Part shown: piece by piece, positions 20,605-30,093 of the stretch
How the letters are laid out: every line of letters begins with the position of its first letter
How positions within the stretch are numbered: position 1 is the stretch's first letter
Assembly (NCBI RefSeq): GCF_000384475.1
Contig: NZ_ARWB01000001.1
Location: 209,128 to 273,127 of the forward strand
Length of the DNA: 64,000 nt
Reading direction: 5' to 3'
From: Methylopila sp. M107
Lineage (GTDB): Bacteria; Pseudomonadota; Alphaproteobacteria; Rhizobiales; Methylopilaceae
The notes under the pieces: generated by a model
Told to the model about the DNA's origin: nothing
Seen by the model: only the letters and a program-made list of their open reading frames with translations
Databases searched by the model: none
Translations under genes and position numbers: made by a program

Positions 20605-21546
20605 TCAGCGGTCATCGCGCTTGCCGCCGCCGGCGCGGTCGAGGCCGACGCGGTCGCCGCGATCGTTCGATCCGGCGCCCGGCGTGCGTCCGCCGCCGTC
20701 CGGACCGCGGCCGCCTGTTACGCTCGAGCCGCCGCGGGAACCAATCTCCGGCCGCTCGGCGCGCTGGTTGATTTCCGGACCTCGCGCCGGTTCGGACCCA
20801 TGCCGCTCGCCGAGATCCCGCCTTTCATTCAGGTCGCGCCGTTCGCCCGGATCGCGCCGCTCTCCTAAATCCCGTCGCTCGCCGCGGTCGACGGCCGCCC
20901 GGCTGCCGCCGTCGCGGTCGGGGCCGCGATTGGCCGCGTCGGGCATGCGGCGCTCCATCGGCCGGAGGCGCGGATCACGGCCGGGCTCCGCTCGCTCGAT
21001 CCGGGCGCGCCGCTCTTCGACGCGCGGCGGCCGGCCGCCGCGGTCGACGCGCGGCGGTCCACGCCGCTCCTCCCACCGGCGCCACGAGCCGGACCGCCAG
21101 CCCGAAACGCCCGGGCGACGGCCGTACCAGCGGCCGCCCCAGTAATAGTAGCCTTCGCGGATGTAGTACGGCCGGCTCTCGTAATAGCCGCCGATCGACA
21201 GCCCGACGACGGCGTCGGGATCGTCGCGCTCAATGACGACGGGGCCGGCGGCGTAGTCGTCATCGTACTCCACCACGCGGGCGCTGGAGCGCCGGCCGCC
21301 GTCGTCGAGATAGCTGCGGGCGACGAAGCCGCTGTCCCCGCCCATGCTGATCTCGCACCACTCGCCCCGGCAATTGAGGATGTTGACGGTCTCGCCCGCG
21401 GGCAGACGGTCGATGACGCTGTACTGGCCGCCGGGTCCGGAGCGCACATTGACGTTGGTCGAGGCCGTCGCGGTCTGGGCGGAGGCCGCCGCGCATGACA
21501 GCAGCAACGCCCCCGAGGCGAGCGCCGGGATCAGTCGGAAGGACAT
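20605..21546 (-). CDS. Secreted SH3-domain protein with Arg/Glu/Asp repeat tail
   Basis: A 313-residue exported protein with a signal peptide (residues 1-23, LIPALASGALLLSCAAASAQ). A bacterial SH3 (SH3b) domain follows at about 27-82 (NVRSGPGGQYSVIDRLPAGE, NILNCRGEWCEISM, GFVARSYLD). Then comes a Tyr/Gly-rich region (YYESRPYYIREGYYYWGGRW), and a 150-residue low-complexity tail of Arg, Gly, Glu, Asp and Pro, including four tandem units of the form ERRD(L/P)(G/N). The SH3 part suggests binding to peptidoglycan or envelope ligands. The tail is charged and presumably disordered, and its role is unknown. Tail length is likely to vary between strains because of the repeats. Confidence 0.82.
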   Translation of the reverse strand: MSFRLIPALASGALLLSCAAASAQTATASTNVNVRSGPGGQYSVIDRLPAGETVNILNCRGEWCEISMGGDSGFVARSYLDDGGRRSSARVVEYDDDYAAGPVVIERDDPDAVVGLSIGGYYESRPYYIREGYYYWGGRWYGRRPGVSGWRSGSWRRWEERRGPPRVDRGGRPPRVEERRARIERAEPGRDPRLRPMERRMPDAANRGPDRDGGSRAAVDRGERRDLGERRDPGERRDLNERRDLGERHGSEPARGPEINQRAERPEIGSRGGSSVTGGRGPDGGGRTPGAGSNDRGDRVGLDRAGGGKRDDR

Positions 21547-21658
21547 CGTTCGAACTCCATCTGGCGGCGTGCGGCCGCCCGGCCCCTAGGTCATGAACGT
21601 AGCGCGGGCGCGTCCGTTCGCCATTGACACGCGTCCGCGCCAGTCATCCCGCGCGGCG

Positions 21659-22441
21659 TCAGCCGCCGTGGCCGGCTCCGGTCGCGGGGGCGTCGAACAC
21701 GTCGGCGAGCGCACGCTCGGCGCCCGCCGCTAAGAAGTTAAGGTCCGTTCCAAGCGCAATCATGGCGAAGCCGCGGCGAAGGTAGTCGGACGCGAAGGAT
21801 GCCGTGTTGGCGTAGATCGCAACCGGCTTGCCCGCGCGCCGGGCGGCGGTCAGCACGCGGTCGAGCGCCGCCACCACGCTTGGATGGCCCGGATCGACCG
21901 CGGCGCCGCCGGTCAGCGACACGCAGAGGTCGTTCGGTCCGATGAGCAGCCCGTCGATTCCGTCCGTCCCGACGATCTCGTCCACATGGCCGAGCCCGCG
22001 CTCGGTCTCGATCATGGCGAGCGCAAGCGTCAGGTCGTTCGCCTGCGCCAGATAGGCGTCGCGCTCCAGGCCGAGCAGGCCCTGGGCGCGGATCGGCCCC
22101 CAGCTGCGCCGCCCGAGCGGGGGAAACTTCACGGCGTCGACGAATGCGCGCGCGTCGGCGGCCGAATCGATCATCGGCGCGATGACGCCGGCCGCCCCGA
22201 CATCGAGCGCCCGCGCGCCGAAACCGAACCCGTTGAGCGGCAGCCGCACCATGGCCGGCCGCCCGGCCAGCGCCGCGGCCGCGATCGCGCCGACGACCGT
22301 ATCGAAATCCGCATAGCCGTGCTGGGCGTCGAGCGTGACCGAATGGAACCCCGCGCGGGCGACGGCCTCGACGGCCGGCGGATAGGGCAGGGCGAGCCAG
22401 GCCGTAAAGTGCGGTGGCCCGACCTCGAGCGCGCCGCCCAT
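21659..22441 (-). CDS. HpcH/HpaI-family aldolase
   Basis: A class II pyruvate-dependent aldolase of 260 residues. Visible motifs are the N-terminal AVEAVARAGFHSVTLDAQHG with the catalytic His, the Arg in MVRLPLNGFG, and the metal-binding ETERGLGHVDEIVGTDGIDGLLIGPNDL block. The family includes 2-keto-3-deoxy-L-rhamnonate aldolase, 4-hydroxy-2-oxo-heptanedioate aldolase and relatives, and the substrate cannot be told from sequence. No catabolic genes lie nearby, so it may be a stand-alone aldolase. It is followed upstream (minus strand) by the zeta subunit gene with a 50-base gap, so the two may be co-transcribed. Confidence 0.85.
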   Translation of the reverse strand: MGGALEVGPPHFTAWLALPYPPAVEAVARAGFHSVTLDAQHGYADFDTVVGAIAAAALAGRPAMVRLPLNGFGFGARALDVGAAGVIAPMIDSAADARAFVDAVKFPPLGRRSWGPIRAQGLLGLERDAYLAQANDLTLALAMIETERGLGHVDEIVGTDGIDGLLIGPNDLCVSLTGGAAVDPGHPSVVAALDRVLTAARRAGKPVAIYANTASFASDYLRRGFAMIALGTDLNFLAAGAERALADVFDAPATGAGHGG

Positions 22442-22491
22442 CGCGCCGGGCCTGAACGCGTCCCGCGAGGCGTCGCGAGTCGAGGGCAGGG

Positions 22492-22815
22492 TCAGCCCTC
22501 CGTGAGCAGCTGCTGCGCGGCGGCGGCCAACAATTCGTCCATGTGGCGACGGATCTGATGGTCGGACTGCTCCACGCCGCCGGCGTCGAAATCACGGCGG
22601 ATCTTGCGGAAGACGTCCTGATCGCCCTCTTCCTCGAAGTCGGCCATCACCACGGATTTGGCGTAGCGGTCAGCGTCCTCGCCGCTCTTGCCGAGCTTCT
22701 CGGCGGCCCATAGGCCGAGCAGACGGTTTCGGCGCGCGATCGCGCGGAACTTCATGTCCTCGTCGTGGACGAACATGGCCTCCATGGCCTGCTCGCGGCT
22801 GTCGAAGGTGGTCAT
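22492..22815 (-). CDS. ATP synthase inhibitory zeta subunit (DUF1476)
   Basis: A 107-residue protein starting at ATG 22815 (TTFDSREQAMEAMFVHDEDM). It matches the DUF1476 family. In Paracoccus denitrificans this family is the zeta subunit that blocks reverse rotation of the F1Fo-ATPase, inserting its N-terminal segment into the F1 catalytic interface, and the role is inferred here from that. Conserved segments seen are KFRAIARRNRLLGLWAAEKLGKSGEDADRYAKSVV and GDQDVFRKIRRDFD. The frame extends upstream for 63 more codons, but that part has no family character. The gene is separate from the ATP synthase operon, as is usual for it. Confidence 0.88.
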   Translation of the reverse strand: MTTFDSREQAMEAMFVHDEDMKFRAIARRNRLLGLWAAEKLGKSGEDADRYAKSVVMADFEEEGDQDVFRKIRRDFDAGGVEQSDHQIRRHMDELLAAAAQQLLTEG

Positions 22816-23085
22816 AGGGACTGCTCTGCTCCGCTCGTCCGCCGCTTCGCGCGGCTTCCTCGAATGAAACGCTGGAATTGTGGCAAAGCAAGGCGGATGA
22901 TGACAATCTCGACCTTGGATTGTCGAAGACTGCGACGCCGGGCGTCCCGCCCGGCTCCGCCGCGTTAAGGCCGAGCTAAGGTCAGTGTCCGCTCGTCTTG
23001 GCATTCGCCTGCGCCGCGCTTACATTCAGATGCGCCGCGAGCTGCGTCGTCGCCCGAGCTGCAGCCGACCTCAAAGGCCTTCTTG

Positions 23086-25002
<1,917 letters not shown>

Positions 25003-25028
25003 CGAAGGCTCGTCACGATCGATACGAA

Positions 25029-25060
25029 AGGCCGGGCGATGACGCCCGGCCTCTTTTTTT
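25029..25060 (+). terminator. Intrinsic terminator of ftsH
   Basis: A perfect 10-bp GC stem (AGGCCGGGCG at 25029-25038 with CGCCCGGCCT at 25043-25052, ATGA loop) is followed at once by C and seven T. This is the clearest Rho-independent terminator in the window, and it isolates ftsH from the arsenic genes. The following 240 bases contain a C-rich tract (25180-25215) and nothing else I can name before the ArsR operator. Confidence 0.92.
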
Positions 25061-25270
25061 ATCGACGCCGCCTCAGCGGCGCTCCTCGATCGGACGCCTC
25101 GCCAACTCGTAACTCCGGGCTGTCGACCGCGGGTCGGGCAGTTCGAGCCCGGGCGGCTCCGGCGCGTCGTCATCCGCACGCCCGCACCCCCGCACCCCAC
25201 CCCCCACCCCGCGCATCACCCGTGATCCAGTCGATGCCACGTTGTCGGGCGTCTGACCCATGGCTTGCAT

Positions 25271-25300
25271 TATTTCAATATTCATATGAATGTTGGAATA
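25271..25300. promoter_or_regulatory. ArsR operator overlapping the arsR start codon
   Basis: Two 15-base arms match at 13 of 15 positions, with the perfect core ATTCATATGAAT at 25280-25291. The site is strongly AT-rich against its surroundings. Its last base is the A of the arsR ATG. A -35-like TTGCAT lies at 25265-25270. Binding here would block the arsR promoter directly. There is no room for a normal ribosome site, so the arsR mRNA may be leaderless. Confidence 0.82.
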
Positions 25301-25653
25301 TGGATGAAGCGCAGGCCCTCGGCGTCTTCGGCGCGCTTTCGCAGGAGACGCGGTTGCGCATCTTGCGGCGGCTGGTGGTCGCGGGTCCGGAAGGTGTCGC
25401 CGCCGGGATCGTCGGGACCATGGTCGGCGCCTCCGCATCGAATGTCAGCTTCCACCTGAAGGAGCTCGAACGGGCCGGCCTCGTCCGCGCGCGGCGCGCC
25501 TCGCGCTCGATTTTTTACAGCGCCGATTACGACGCGCTTGGCGAGCTGATCCGCTTCCTGATGGAGGATTGCTGCTCTGGACGACCGGACGTCTGCGCGC
25601 CGGCGAAGAGCGCGGTCTGCGAGCGTCCCGCAACGGAGCCGTCGGATGCCTGA
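25300..25653 (+). CDS. arsR: Arsenic-responsive repressor ArsR
   Basis: A 117-residue winged-helix repressor of the ArsR/SmtB family (GALSQETRLRILRRLVVAGP; recognition helix SASNVSFHLKELERAGLV). It lacks the classical ELCVC box of plasmid ArsR. Instead it has Cys91-Cys92 with Cys99 (and Cys107) in the C-terminal tail. The adjacent-Cys pair plus a downstream Cys is the arrangement of the Acidithiobacillus ferrooxidans ArsR type, which binds As(III) there. The frame is open upstream for many codons, but the ATG at 25300 begins the family N-terminus. It is the first gene of arsR-aqpS-arsC-arsH and overlaps the next gene by 8 bases. Confidence 0.93.
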   Translation: MDEAQALGVFGALSQETRLRILRRLVVAGPEGVAAGIVGTMVGASASNVSFHLKELERAGLVRARRASRSIFYSADYDALGELIRFLMEDCCSGRPDVCAPAKSAVCERPATEPSDA

Positions 25654-26314
25654 TCTGGTTCGGCGTCTGGCGGCCGAGGCTGTGGGCTCGGCGTTTCTCG
25701 TGGCCGCCGTCGTCGGTTCCGGGATCATGGCGACGTCGCTGACGACCGACGTGGCGCTCGCGCTCTTGGCCAACACCGTCGCGACCGGCGCGATGCTGGT
25801 CGTCCTCGTCACGATATTTGGGCCGATCTCCGGCGCCCACTTCAACCCGGCAATTTCGCTCGTCTTCGCGGTTCGGGGCGATCTCTCCCGGCGCGATTTT
25901 CTCGGCTATGCGAGCGCCCAGATCGCTGGCGCCGTCGCCGGGACGGCTTTCGCGCATCTGATGTTCGGCCGCGATCTGTTCACGCTGTCCGAAACGGTGC
26001 GAACCGGCGGCGCGCAATGGTTTTCCGAGGGCGTCGCCGCGTTCGGACTGACGCTCGTCATACTGCTCGGTCTTCGCGGCGACCGCGGCGCGATCCCCTG
26101 GCTCGTCGGCCTTTATGTTACGGCGGGCTACTGGTTCACGGCCTCGACCTGCTTTGCGAACCCCGCCGTGGCGATCGCGCGAGCCCTCACCGACAGCTTC
26201 GCCGGCGTTCGGCCGATCGATCTGCCGGGCTTCGCAGCGGCCGAATTCGCCGGCGCACTCGTCGCGCTCCTGTTCTGTTCGCTGATGTTTCCCGCCGAGA
26301 AGGCCAAGGCATGA
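25646..26314 (+). CDS. aqpS: Arsenite-conducting aquaglyceroporin AqpS
   Basis: A six-helix MIP channel of 222 residues with both NPA loops: HFNPAISLVF (about residue 72) and FANPAVAIAR (about 174). After the second NPA the usual selectivity-filter Arg is replaced by Val (NPAV). This is the hallmark change of AqpS in Sinorhizobium meliloti, where it widens the pore and lets arsenite leave the cell down its gradient after arsenate reduction. The operon context (arsR before, arsC overlapping by 4 bases after) supports this. No arsB/acr3 pump gene is seen nearby, so the channel is the likely exit route. Confidence 0.92.
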   Translation: MPDLVRRLAAEAVGSAFLVAAVVGSGIMATSLTTDVALALLANTVATGAMLVVLVTIFGPISGAHFNPAISLVFAVRGDLSRRDFLGYASAQIAGAVAGTAFAHLMFGRDLFTLSETVRTGGAQWFSEGVAAFGLTLVILLGLRGDRGAIPWLVGLYVTAGYWFTASTCFANPAVAIARALTDSFAGVRPIDLPGFAAAEFAGALVALLFCSLMFPAEKAKA

Positions 26315-26718
26315 CGATCACGATCTTCCACAATCCCGCCTGCGGGACCTCGCGCAACGTGCTGGCCATGATCCAGGCGAGCGGGACGGAGCCGGAGGTC
26401 GTCGAGTATCTGAAGACGCCGCCGTCGCGCGAGCGGCTCGTCCAGCTGATTGCCGCGACTGGAGGCTCGGTCCGCGCGCTGTTGCGCGAAAAGGGGACGC
26501 CGTTCGCCGAGCTCGGCCTCGATGATCCGGCGCTTGGCGACGACGCGCTGATCGACGCGATGCTGGCGCACCCGATCCTGATCAACCGGCCGATCGTCGA
26601 GACCCCAAAGGGGACCGCGCTATGTCGGCCGTCGGAACGCGTGCTCGACCTGCTCGACGCGCCGCCGGAGATCTTCGCCAAGGAGGACGGCGAGCTGGTG
26701 AGGCCGACGCGGAAGTGA
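26311..26718 (+). CDS. arsC: Arsenate reductase, glutaredoxin-coupled
   Basis: ArsC reduces arsenate to arsenite using glutathione and glutaredoxin. The 135-residue product has the N-terminal motif [17 protein letters not shown] with catalytic Cys11, followed by downstream arginines in the right places ([25 protein letters not shown]). This is the Spx/ArsC thioredoxin fold class, not the low-molecular-weight phosphatase class. It overlaps aqpS by 4 bases (ATGA), which suggests translational coupling. The arsenite produced would leave through AqpS. Confidence 0.95.
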   Translation: MTITIFHNPACGTSRNVLAMIQASGTEPEVVEYLKTPPSRERLVQLIAATGGSVRALLREKGTPFAELGLDDPALGDDALIDAMLAHPILINRPIVETPKGTALCRPSERVLDLLDAPPEIFAKEDGELVRPTRK

Positions 26719-26720
26719 TC

Positions 26721-27431
26721 GTGAGCGCCGACCTGCCCAACCTCGATCCGACTTCGTTCGCGCGGCCCGACATCGCGGCGCTCGGGCGGGACCTGCCGTC
26801 CCACGCGCCACGGATACTGCTGCTCTACGGGTCGCTGCGCGAGCGCTCCTACAGCCGGTTGCTGACCTTCGAGGCGCGGCGGCTTTTGGAGGCGTTGGGA
26901 GCCGAGACGCGGATTTTCCACGCGAACGGCCTGCCGCTGCCGGATGACGCCGCCGCGGATCACCCGAAGGTCGTCGAACTGCGAGCGGCGATGCTCTGGT
27001 CCGAGGGGCAGGTCTGGACGAGCCCCGAACGGCACGGCGCGATGAGCGCGGTCCTGAAGGCGCAGATCGACTGGATTCCGCTGCCCGGCGGGGCGGTCCG
27101 GCCGACCCAGGGGCGCACCCTCGCCCTGATGCAGGTCTCGGGCGGCTCCCAATCCTTCAACGCCGTCAACCAGATGCGGGTGCTCGGCCGCTGGATGCGG
27201 ATGATCACGATCCCCAACCAGTCATCGGTGGCGAAGGCCTTTCAGGAATTCGACGACGAAGGCCGGATGAAGCCGTCCTCCTATTACGACCGTGTCGTCG
27301 ACGTGATGGAGGAGCTTGTGCGCTTCACGCTGCTGACCCGCGGCGTCGCCGACCATCTCACGGACCGCTACAGCGAACGGAAGGAAGCAGCGGCGGCGCT
27401 CGAAGCGCGCACGCGATTGGGCGCGATCTGA
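26721..27431 (+). CDS. arsH: ArsH NADPH-dependent FMN reductase (organoarsenical oxidase)
   Basis: A flavodoxin-like enzyme of 236 residues. It has the phosphate-binding loop [15 protein letters not shown], the GLPLPDD segment, [21 protein letters not shown] (FMN site), and [23 protein letters not shown], all typical of ArsH, which oxidises trivalent organoarsenicals. I chose the GTG at 26721, with GGAAG 5 bases upstream. A GTG at 26715 overlapping the arsC stop as GTGA is also possible, as is the longer open frame, but the latter is not supported. It is the last gene of the operon. A terminator is not visible in the 118 bases before glmM. Confidence 0.92.
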   Translation: MSADLPNLDPTSFARPDIAALGRDLPSHAPRILLLYGSLRERSYSRLLTFEARRLLEALGAETRIFHANGLPLPDDAAADHPKVVELRAAMLWSEGQVWTSPERHGAMSAVLKAQIDWIPLPGGAVRPTQGRTLALMQVSGGSQSFNAVNQMRVLGRWMRMITIPNQSSVAKAFQEFDDEGRMKPSSYYDRVVDVMEELVRFTLLTRGVADHLTDRYSERKEAAAALEARTRLGAI

Positions 27432-27549
27432 CGCGTTTACCTCCATTCGCAATCGCTCACCAAATTTGAACACGAACGGCCTATACTCGCCACGACTGAA
27501 GGCTGCGCTGCGCTTGCTGCGCGCGGCCGCAAACGGATTGGGGAGCGCG

Positions 27550-28896
27550 ATGACGCGCAAGCTTTTCGGCACCGACGGCATCAGGGGCCGATCGAATACG
27601 TTTCCGATCACGCCCGATCTTGCGCTCAAGGTCGGCATGGCGGCGGGCCTCGCGTTCAAGCGCGGCGACTATCGGCACCGCGTCGTCATCGGCAAGGACA
27701 CGCGGCTCTCGGGCTACATGATCGAGAGCGCGCTGCAGGCGGGCTTCACCTCCGTCGGCGTCGACGTGCTGCTGGTCGGCCCGATGCCGACTCCGGCGGT
27801 CGCCTACATCACGCGCTCGATGCGGGCCGATCTCGGGGTGATGATCTCGGCGTCTCACAACCCCTATGACGACAACGGCATCAAGCTGTTCGCGCCCGAC
27901 GGCTACAAGCTCTCAGACGCCGTCGAGCTCGAGATCGAGGCGCTGATCGAGGCCGACCTCACGCGGCGCTACGCCTCCTCGGCCGAGATCGGCCGCGCCA
28001 AGCGGGTGGACGACGCCCAGGCGCGCTACATCGAATTCGCCAAGCGCACCGTCGATCGCAACCTCTCGCTCGAAGGCCTGCGGATCGTCGTCGACTGCGC
28101 CAACGGCGCGGCCTACCGCGTCGCGCCGGAGGCGCTGTGGGAGCTCGGCGCCGAGGTCGTTTCGATCGGCGTCGAGCCGAACGGCTTCAACATCAACAAG
28201 GACGTCGGCTCGACCGCGCCGTCCGCGCTCGCCGCCAAGGTGCGCGAGCGGCGCGCCGACATCGGCATCGCGCTCGACGGCGACGCGGACCGCGTAATCA
28301 TCGTCGACGAGAAGGGCCAGGTCGTCGACGGCGACCAGCTGATGGCCGTGGTGGCGTCCTCCTGGGCGGAAGACGGGCGGCTCTCGGCGCCCGGCCTCGT
28401 CTCGACCGTGATGTCTAACCTCGGCTTCGAGCGCTATCTGACGACGCTCGGCCTCACCCTCGAGCGGACCGCCGTCGGCGACCGCTATGTGGTCGAGCGC
28501 ATGCGCGCGCAGGGCTACAATCTCGGCGGCGAGCCTTCCGGGCACATCGTCCTGTCCGACTACGCCACCACGGGCGACGGGCTGGTCGCGGCGCTCCAGC
28601 TGCTCGGCGTCGTGCAGAAGCTCAACAGGCCGGTCTCGGAGATCTGCCACCGCTTCGAGCCGCTGCCGCAGATCATGAAGAACGTGCGCTACAAGTCCGG
28701 CCGGCCGCTCGAGGACGAGACCGTGAAGTCCGCGATCGCGAACGCGACCGAGAGGCTCGGCGCCGAGGGCCGTCTCGTCATCCGCCCCTCCGGTACGGAG
28801 CCGGTCATTCGCGTCATGGCCGAGGGCGACGACCGCGATCTCGTCACCGATATCGTCGACGACGTCGCGGACGTCATCCGCCGCGTGGCGGCCTGA
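27550..28896 (+). CDS. glmM: Phosphoglucosamine mutase
   Basis: GlmM interconverts glucosamine-6-phosphate and glucosamine-1-phosphate for peptidoglycan and LPS synthesis. The 448-residue product starts [10 protein letters not shown]. It has the active-site phosphoserine loop [18 protein letters not shown], the metal loop [16 protein letters not shown], the sugar-binding [18 protein letters not shown] and the C-terminal phosphate loop [15 protein letters not shown]. The start at 27550 follows GGGAG. In many relatives it sits directly behind ftsH; here the ars operon lies between. Confidence 0.97.
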   Translation: MTRKLFGTDGIRGRSNTFPITPDLALKVGMAAGLAFKRGDYRHRVVIGKDTRLSGYMIESALQAGFTSVGVDVLLVGPMPTPAVAYITRSMRADLGVMISASHNPYDDNGIKLFAPDGYKLSDAVELEIEALIEADLTRRYASSAEIGRAKRVDDAQARYIEFAKRTVDRNLSLEGLRIVVDCANGAAYRVAPEALWELGAEVVSIGVEPNGFNINKDVGSTAPSALAAKVRERRADIGIALDGDADRVIIVDEKGQVVDGDQLMAVVASSWAEDGRLSAPGLVSTVMSNLGFERYLTTLGLTLERTAVGDRYVVERMRAQGYNLGGEPSGHIVLSDYATTGDGLVAALQLLGVVQKLNRPVSEICHRFEPLPQIMKNVRYKSGRPLEDETVKSAIANATERLGAEGRLVIRPSGTEPVIRVMAEGDDRDLVTDIVDDVADVIRRVAA

Positions 28897-29026
28897 CCCG
28901 ATTTAGCAGCCGACAGTAAATTGGAGGCGTTGCGACGGCGTCCGGTCGTCGCTGCGCCGTGCATCATGTTGCGCGCCTGCAGCACTCAACGTCTCCGAGT
29001 AAACGCGGCGTGGTTAAAAGTTAAGG

Positions 29027-29041
29027 TTAAACACCCATTAA
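29027..29041 (+). promoter_or_regulatory. Predicted CtrA binding site upstream of the outer-membrane protein gene
   Basis: TTAA at 29027-29030 and TTAA at 29038-29041 are separated by exactly seven bases, the CtrA consensus spacing (TTAA-N7-TTAA). Two further TTAA half-sites lie at 29014 and 29021. The cluster is 86-113 bases upstream of the barrel protein start, in an AT-rich island. Chance occurrence of one site is low in this GC-rich DNA but not negligible. Confidence 0.5.
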
Positions 29042-29126
29042 GGATTGGCTGGCAGATTGGCCCTCGTGACGAGATAGAGGGCCGCGTCCGCGAGGTCGGC
29101 CCTCAAATTTGGGGACCGAGCCAATC

Positions 29127-29909
29127 ATGGCCAAGCTTTCGACCTACGCGCTTGCGGGCGCGCTCGCTTTCGCGCTCGCGCCGGTCGCGGGCTACGCCGC
29201 CGATCTTCCCGAGCCCCCGCTTCTCGAGCCCGTGGCGCCGGTCGAGTTCGGCTCGGCCTGGTACCTGCGCGGCGACATTGGCTACAAGGTCTATCGCGAC
29301 CCCAAGGCGAAGTATGACAACCCGGCCTACAAGAAGGCGGGCATCGCGAACTTCGGCGGCGAGGACATGGACGACGCCGTGGTCGTCGGCGGCGGCGTCG
29401 GCTACAAGTTCAACAACCACTTCCGCTCCGACCTGACGCTCGATTACGAGACCCCGTCCGACACCAAGGGACGGCTGCCCTGCATCGCGGGTCCGGGCTG
29501 TCTGAAGCCGAGCGACAACAAGACCCGGATCTCGGCCACCACGGTTCTGCTCAACGGCTATTTCGACATCGCCACCTTCGCCAACATCACCCCTTACGTC
29601 GGCGCCGGCCTCGGCTTCTCCTACGTCGAAATGGACAAGCTGAAATACACCGACTACCCGTCGAAGTGCGGTTGCACGAGCTCCGGTTCGTACAAGGGCG
29701 ACGACAAGTGGAACTTCGCCTACGCGCTCATGGCGGGCGTCGGCTACAGCGTGACCGACAACTTGGTCATCGACGCCAACTACCGCTTCCTCGACCTCGG
29801 CGAGGCGCAGTCGAAGAACATCAAGGCCGCGAAGGCGACCGGCAAGGTCAAGGTCGACGACATCCAGGCCCACGAGTTCCGCATCGGCTTCCGTTATCTG
29901 CTCGACTGA
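29127..29909 (+). CDS. Outer-membrane beta-barrel protein (Omp25/RopB-like)
   Basis: A 260-residue outer-membrane protein with a signal peptide (residues 1-22, YALAGALAFALAPVAGYA, cut before ADLPEPP). It is followed by alternating-hydrophobicity strands (FGSAWYLRGDIGYKVYRD; VVVGGGVGYKFNNHFRSDLT; ITPYVGAGLGFSYVEM; YSVTDNLVIDANYRFLDLGE) and a C-terminal strand HEFRIGFRYLLD ending close to the usual terminal aromatic residue. The small eight-stranded OmpA-like barrel family is abundant in Hyphomicrobiales envelopes. Two Cys pairs (CIAGPGC, KCGC) may lie in loops. The start at 29127 begins the signal peptide. A predicted CtrA site lies upstream and a clear terminator downstream. Confidence 0.85.
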   Translation: MAKLSTYALAGALAFALAPVAGYAADLPEPPLLEPVAPVEFGSAWYLRGDIGYKVYRDPKAKYDNPAYKKAGIANFGGEDMDDAVVVGGGVGYKFNNHFRSDLTLDYETPSDTKGRLPCIAGPGCLKPSDNKTRISATTVLLNGYFDIATFANITPYVGAGLGFSYVEMDKLKYTDYPSKCGCTSSGSYKGDDKWNFAYALMAGVGYSVTDNLVIDANYRFLDLGEAQSKNIKAAKATGKVKVDDIQAHEFRIGFRYLLD

Positions 29910-29937
29910 TCTTCAGTCGACTTACATCATCGCTTCC

Positions 29938-29974
29938 AGCGGCGGGGCCGGAAGGACCCCGCCGCTTTCGTTTT
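29938..29974 (+). terminator. Intrinsic terminator of the outer-membrane protein gene
   Basis: A 10-bp stem (AGCGGCGGGG at 29938-29947 with CCCCGCCGCT at 29957-29966), 9-base loop, followed by TTCGTTTT. It lies 29 bases after the stop codon. Confidence 0.85.
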
Positions 29975-30004
29975 GGTCGCCCGCCAGCTGCGGCCGCGAA
30001 GTTT

Positions 30005-30093
30005 GCGCTTGACGAATCTCCATCCACGGGAGTAGCGCTTTCGGCGGGCCACCTCTCCCCAACGAGAGGCGACCATCTGAAAGGATGGATGAC
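30005..30093 (+). promoter_or_regulatory. SerC leader RNA (predicted cis-regulatory structure)
   Basis: The serC leader can fold into consecutive stems: GCGCT 30005-30009 with AGCGC 30034-30038 (inner CTCC/GGAG), CCTCTC 30052-30057 with GAGAGG 30064-30069, and CCATC 30073-30077 with GATGG 30084-30088. The last stem encloses the AAAGG ribosome site of serC. A SerC leader motif has been described upstream of serC-serA operons in alphaproteobacteria, with its final stem covering the ribosome site. Position and layout agree with that description, although I judge this by eye and not with a covariance model. It would control translation in response to serine-pathway state. Confidence 0.7.

Noticed and set aside
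23083-23085. TTG as start of ftsH
   Set aside because: An ATG follows immediately and gives the usual N-terminus; the TTG would add a single residue.
25061-25270. Possible short coding region or mobile-element remnant between the ftsH terminator and the ars operator
   Set aside because: Only a C-rich tract and no repeats, target-site duplication or transposase remains are visible.
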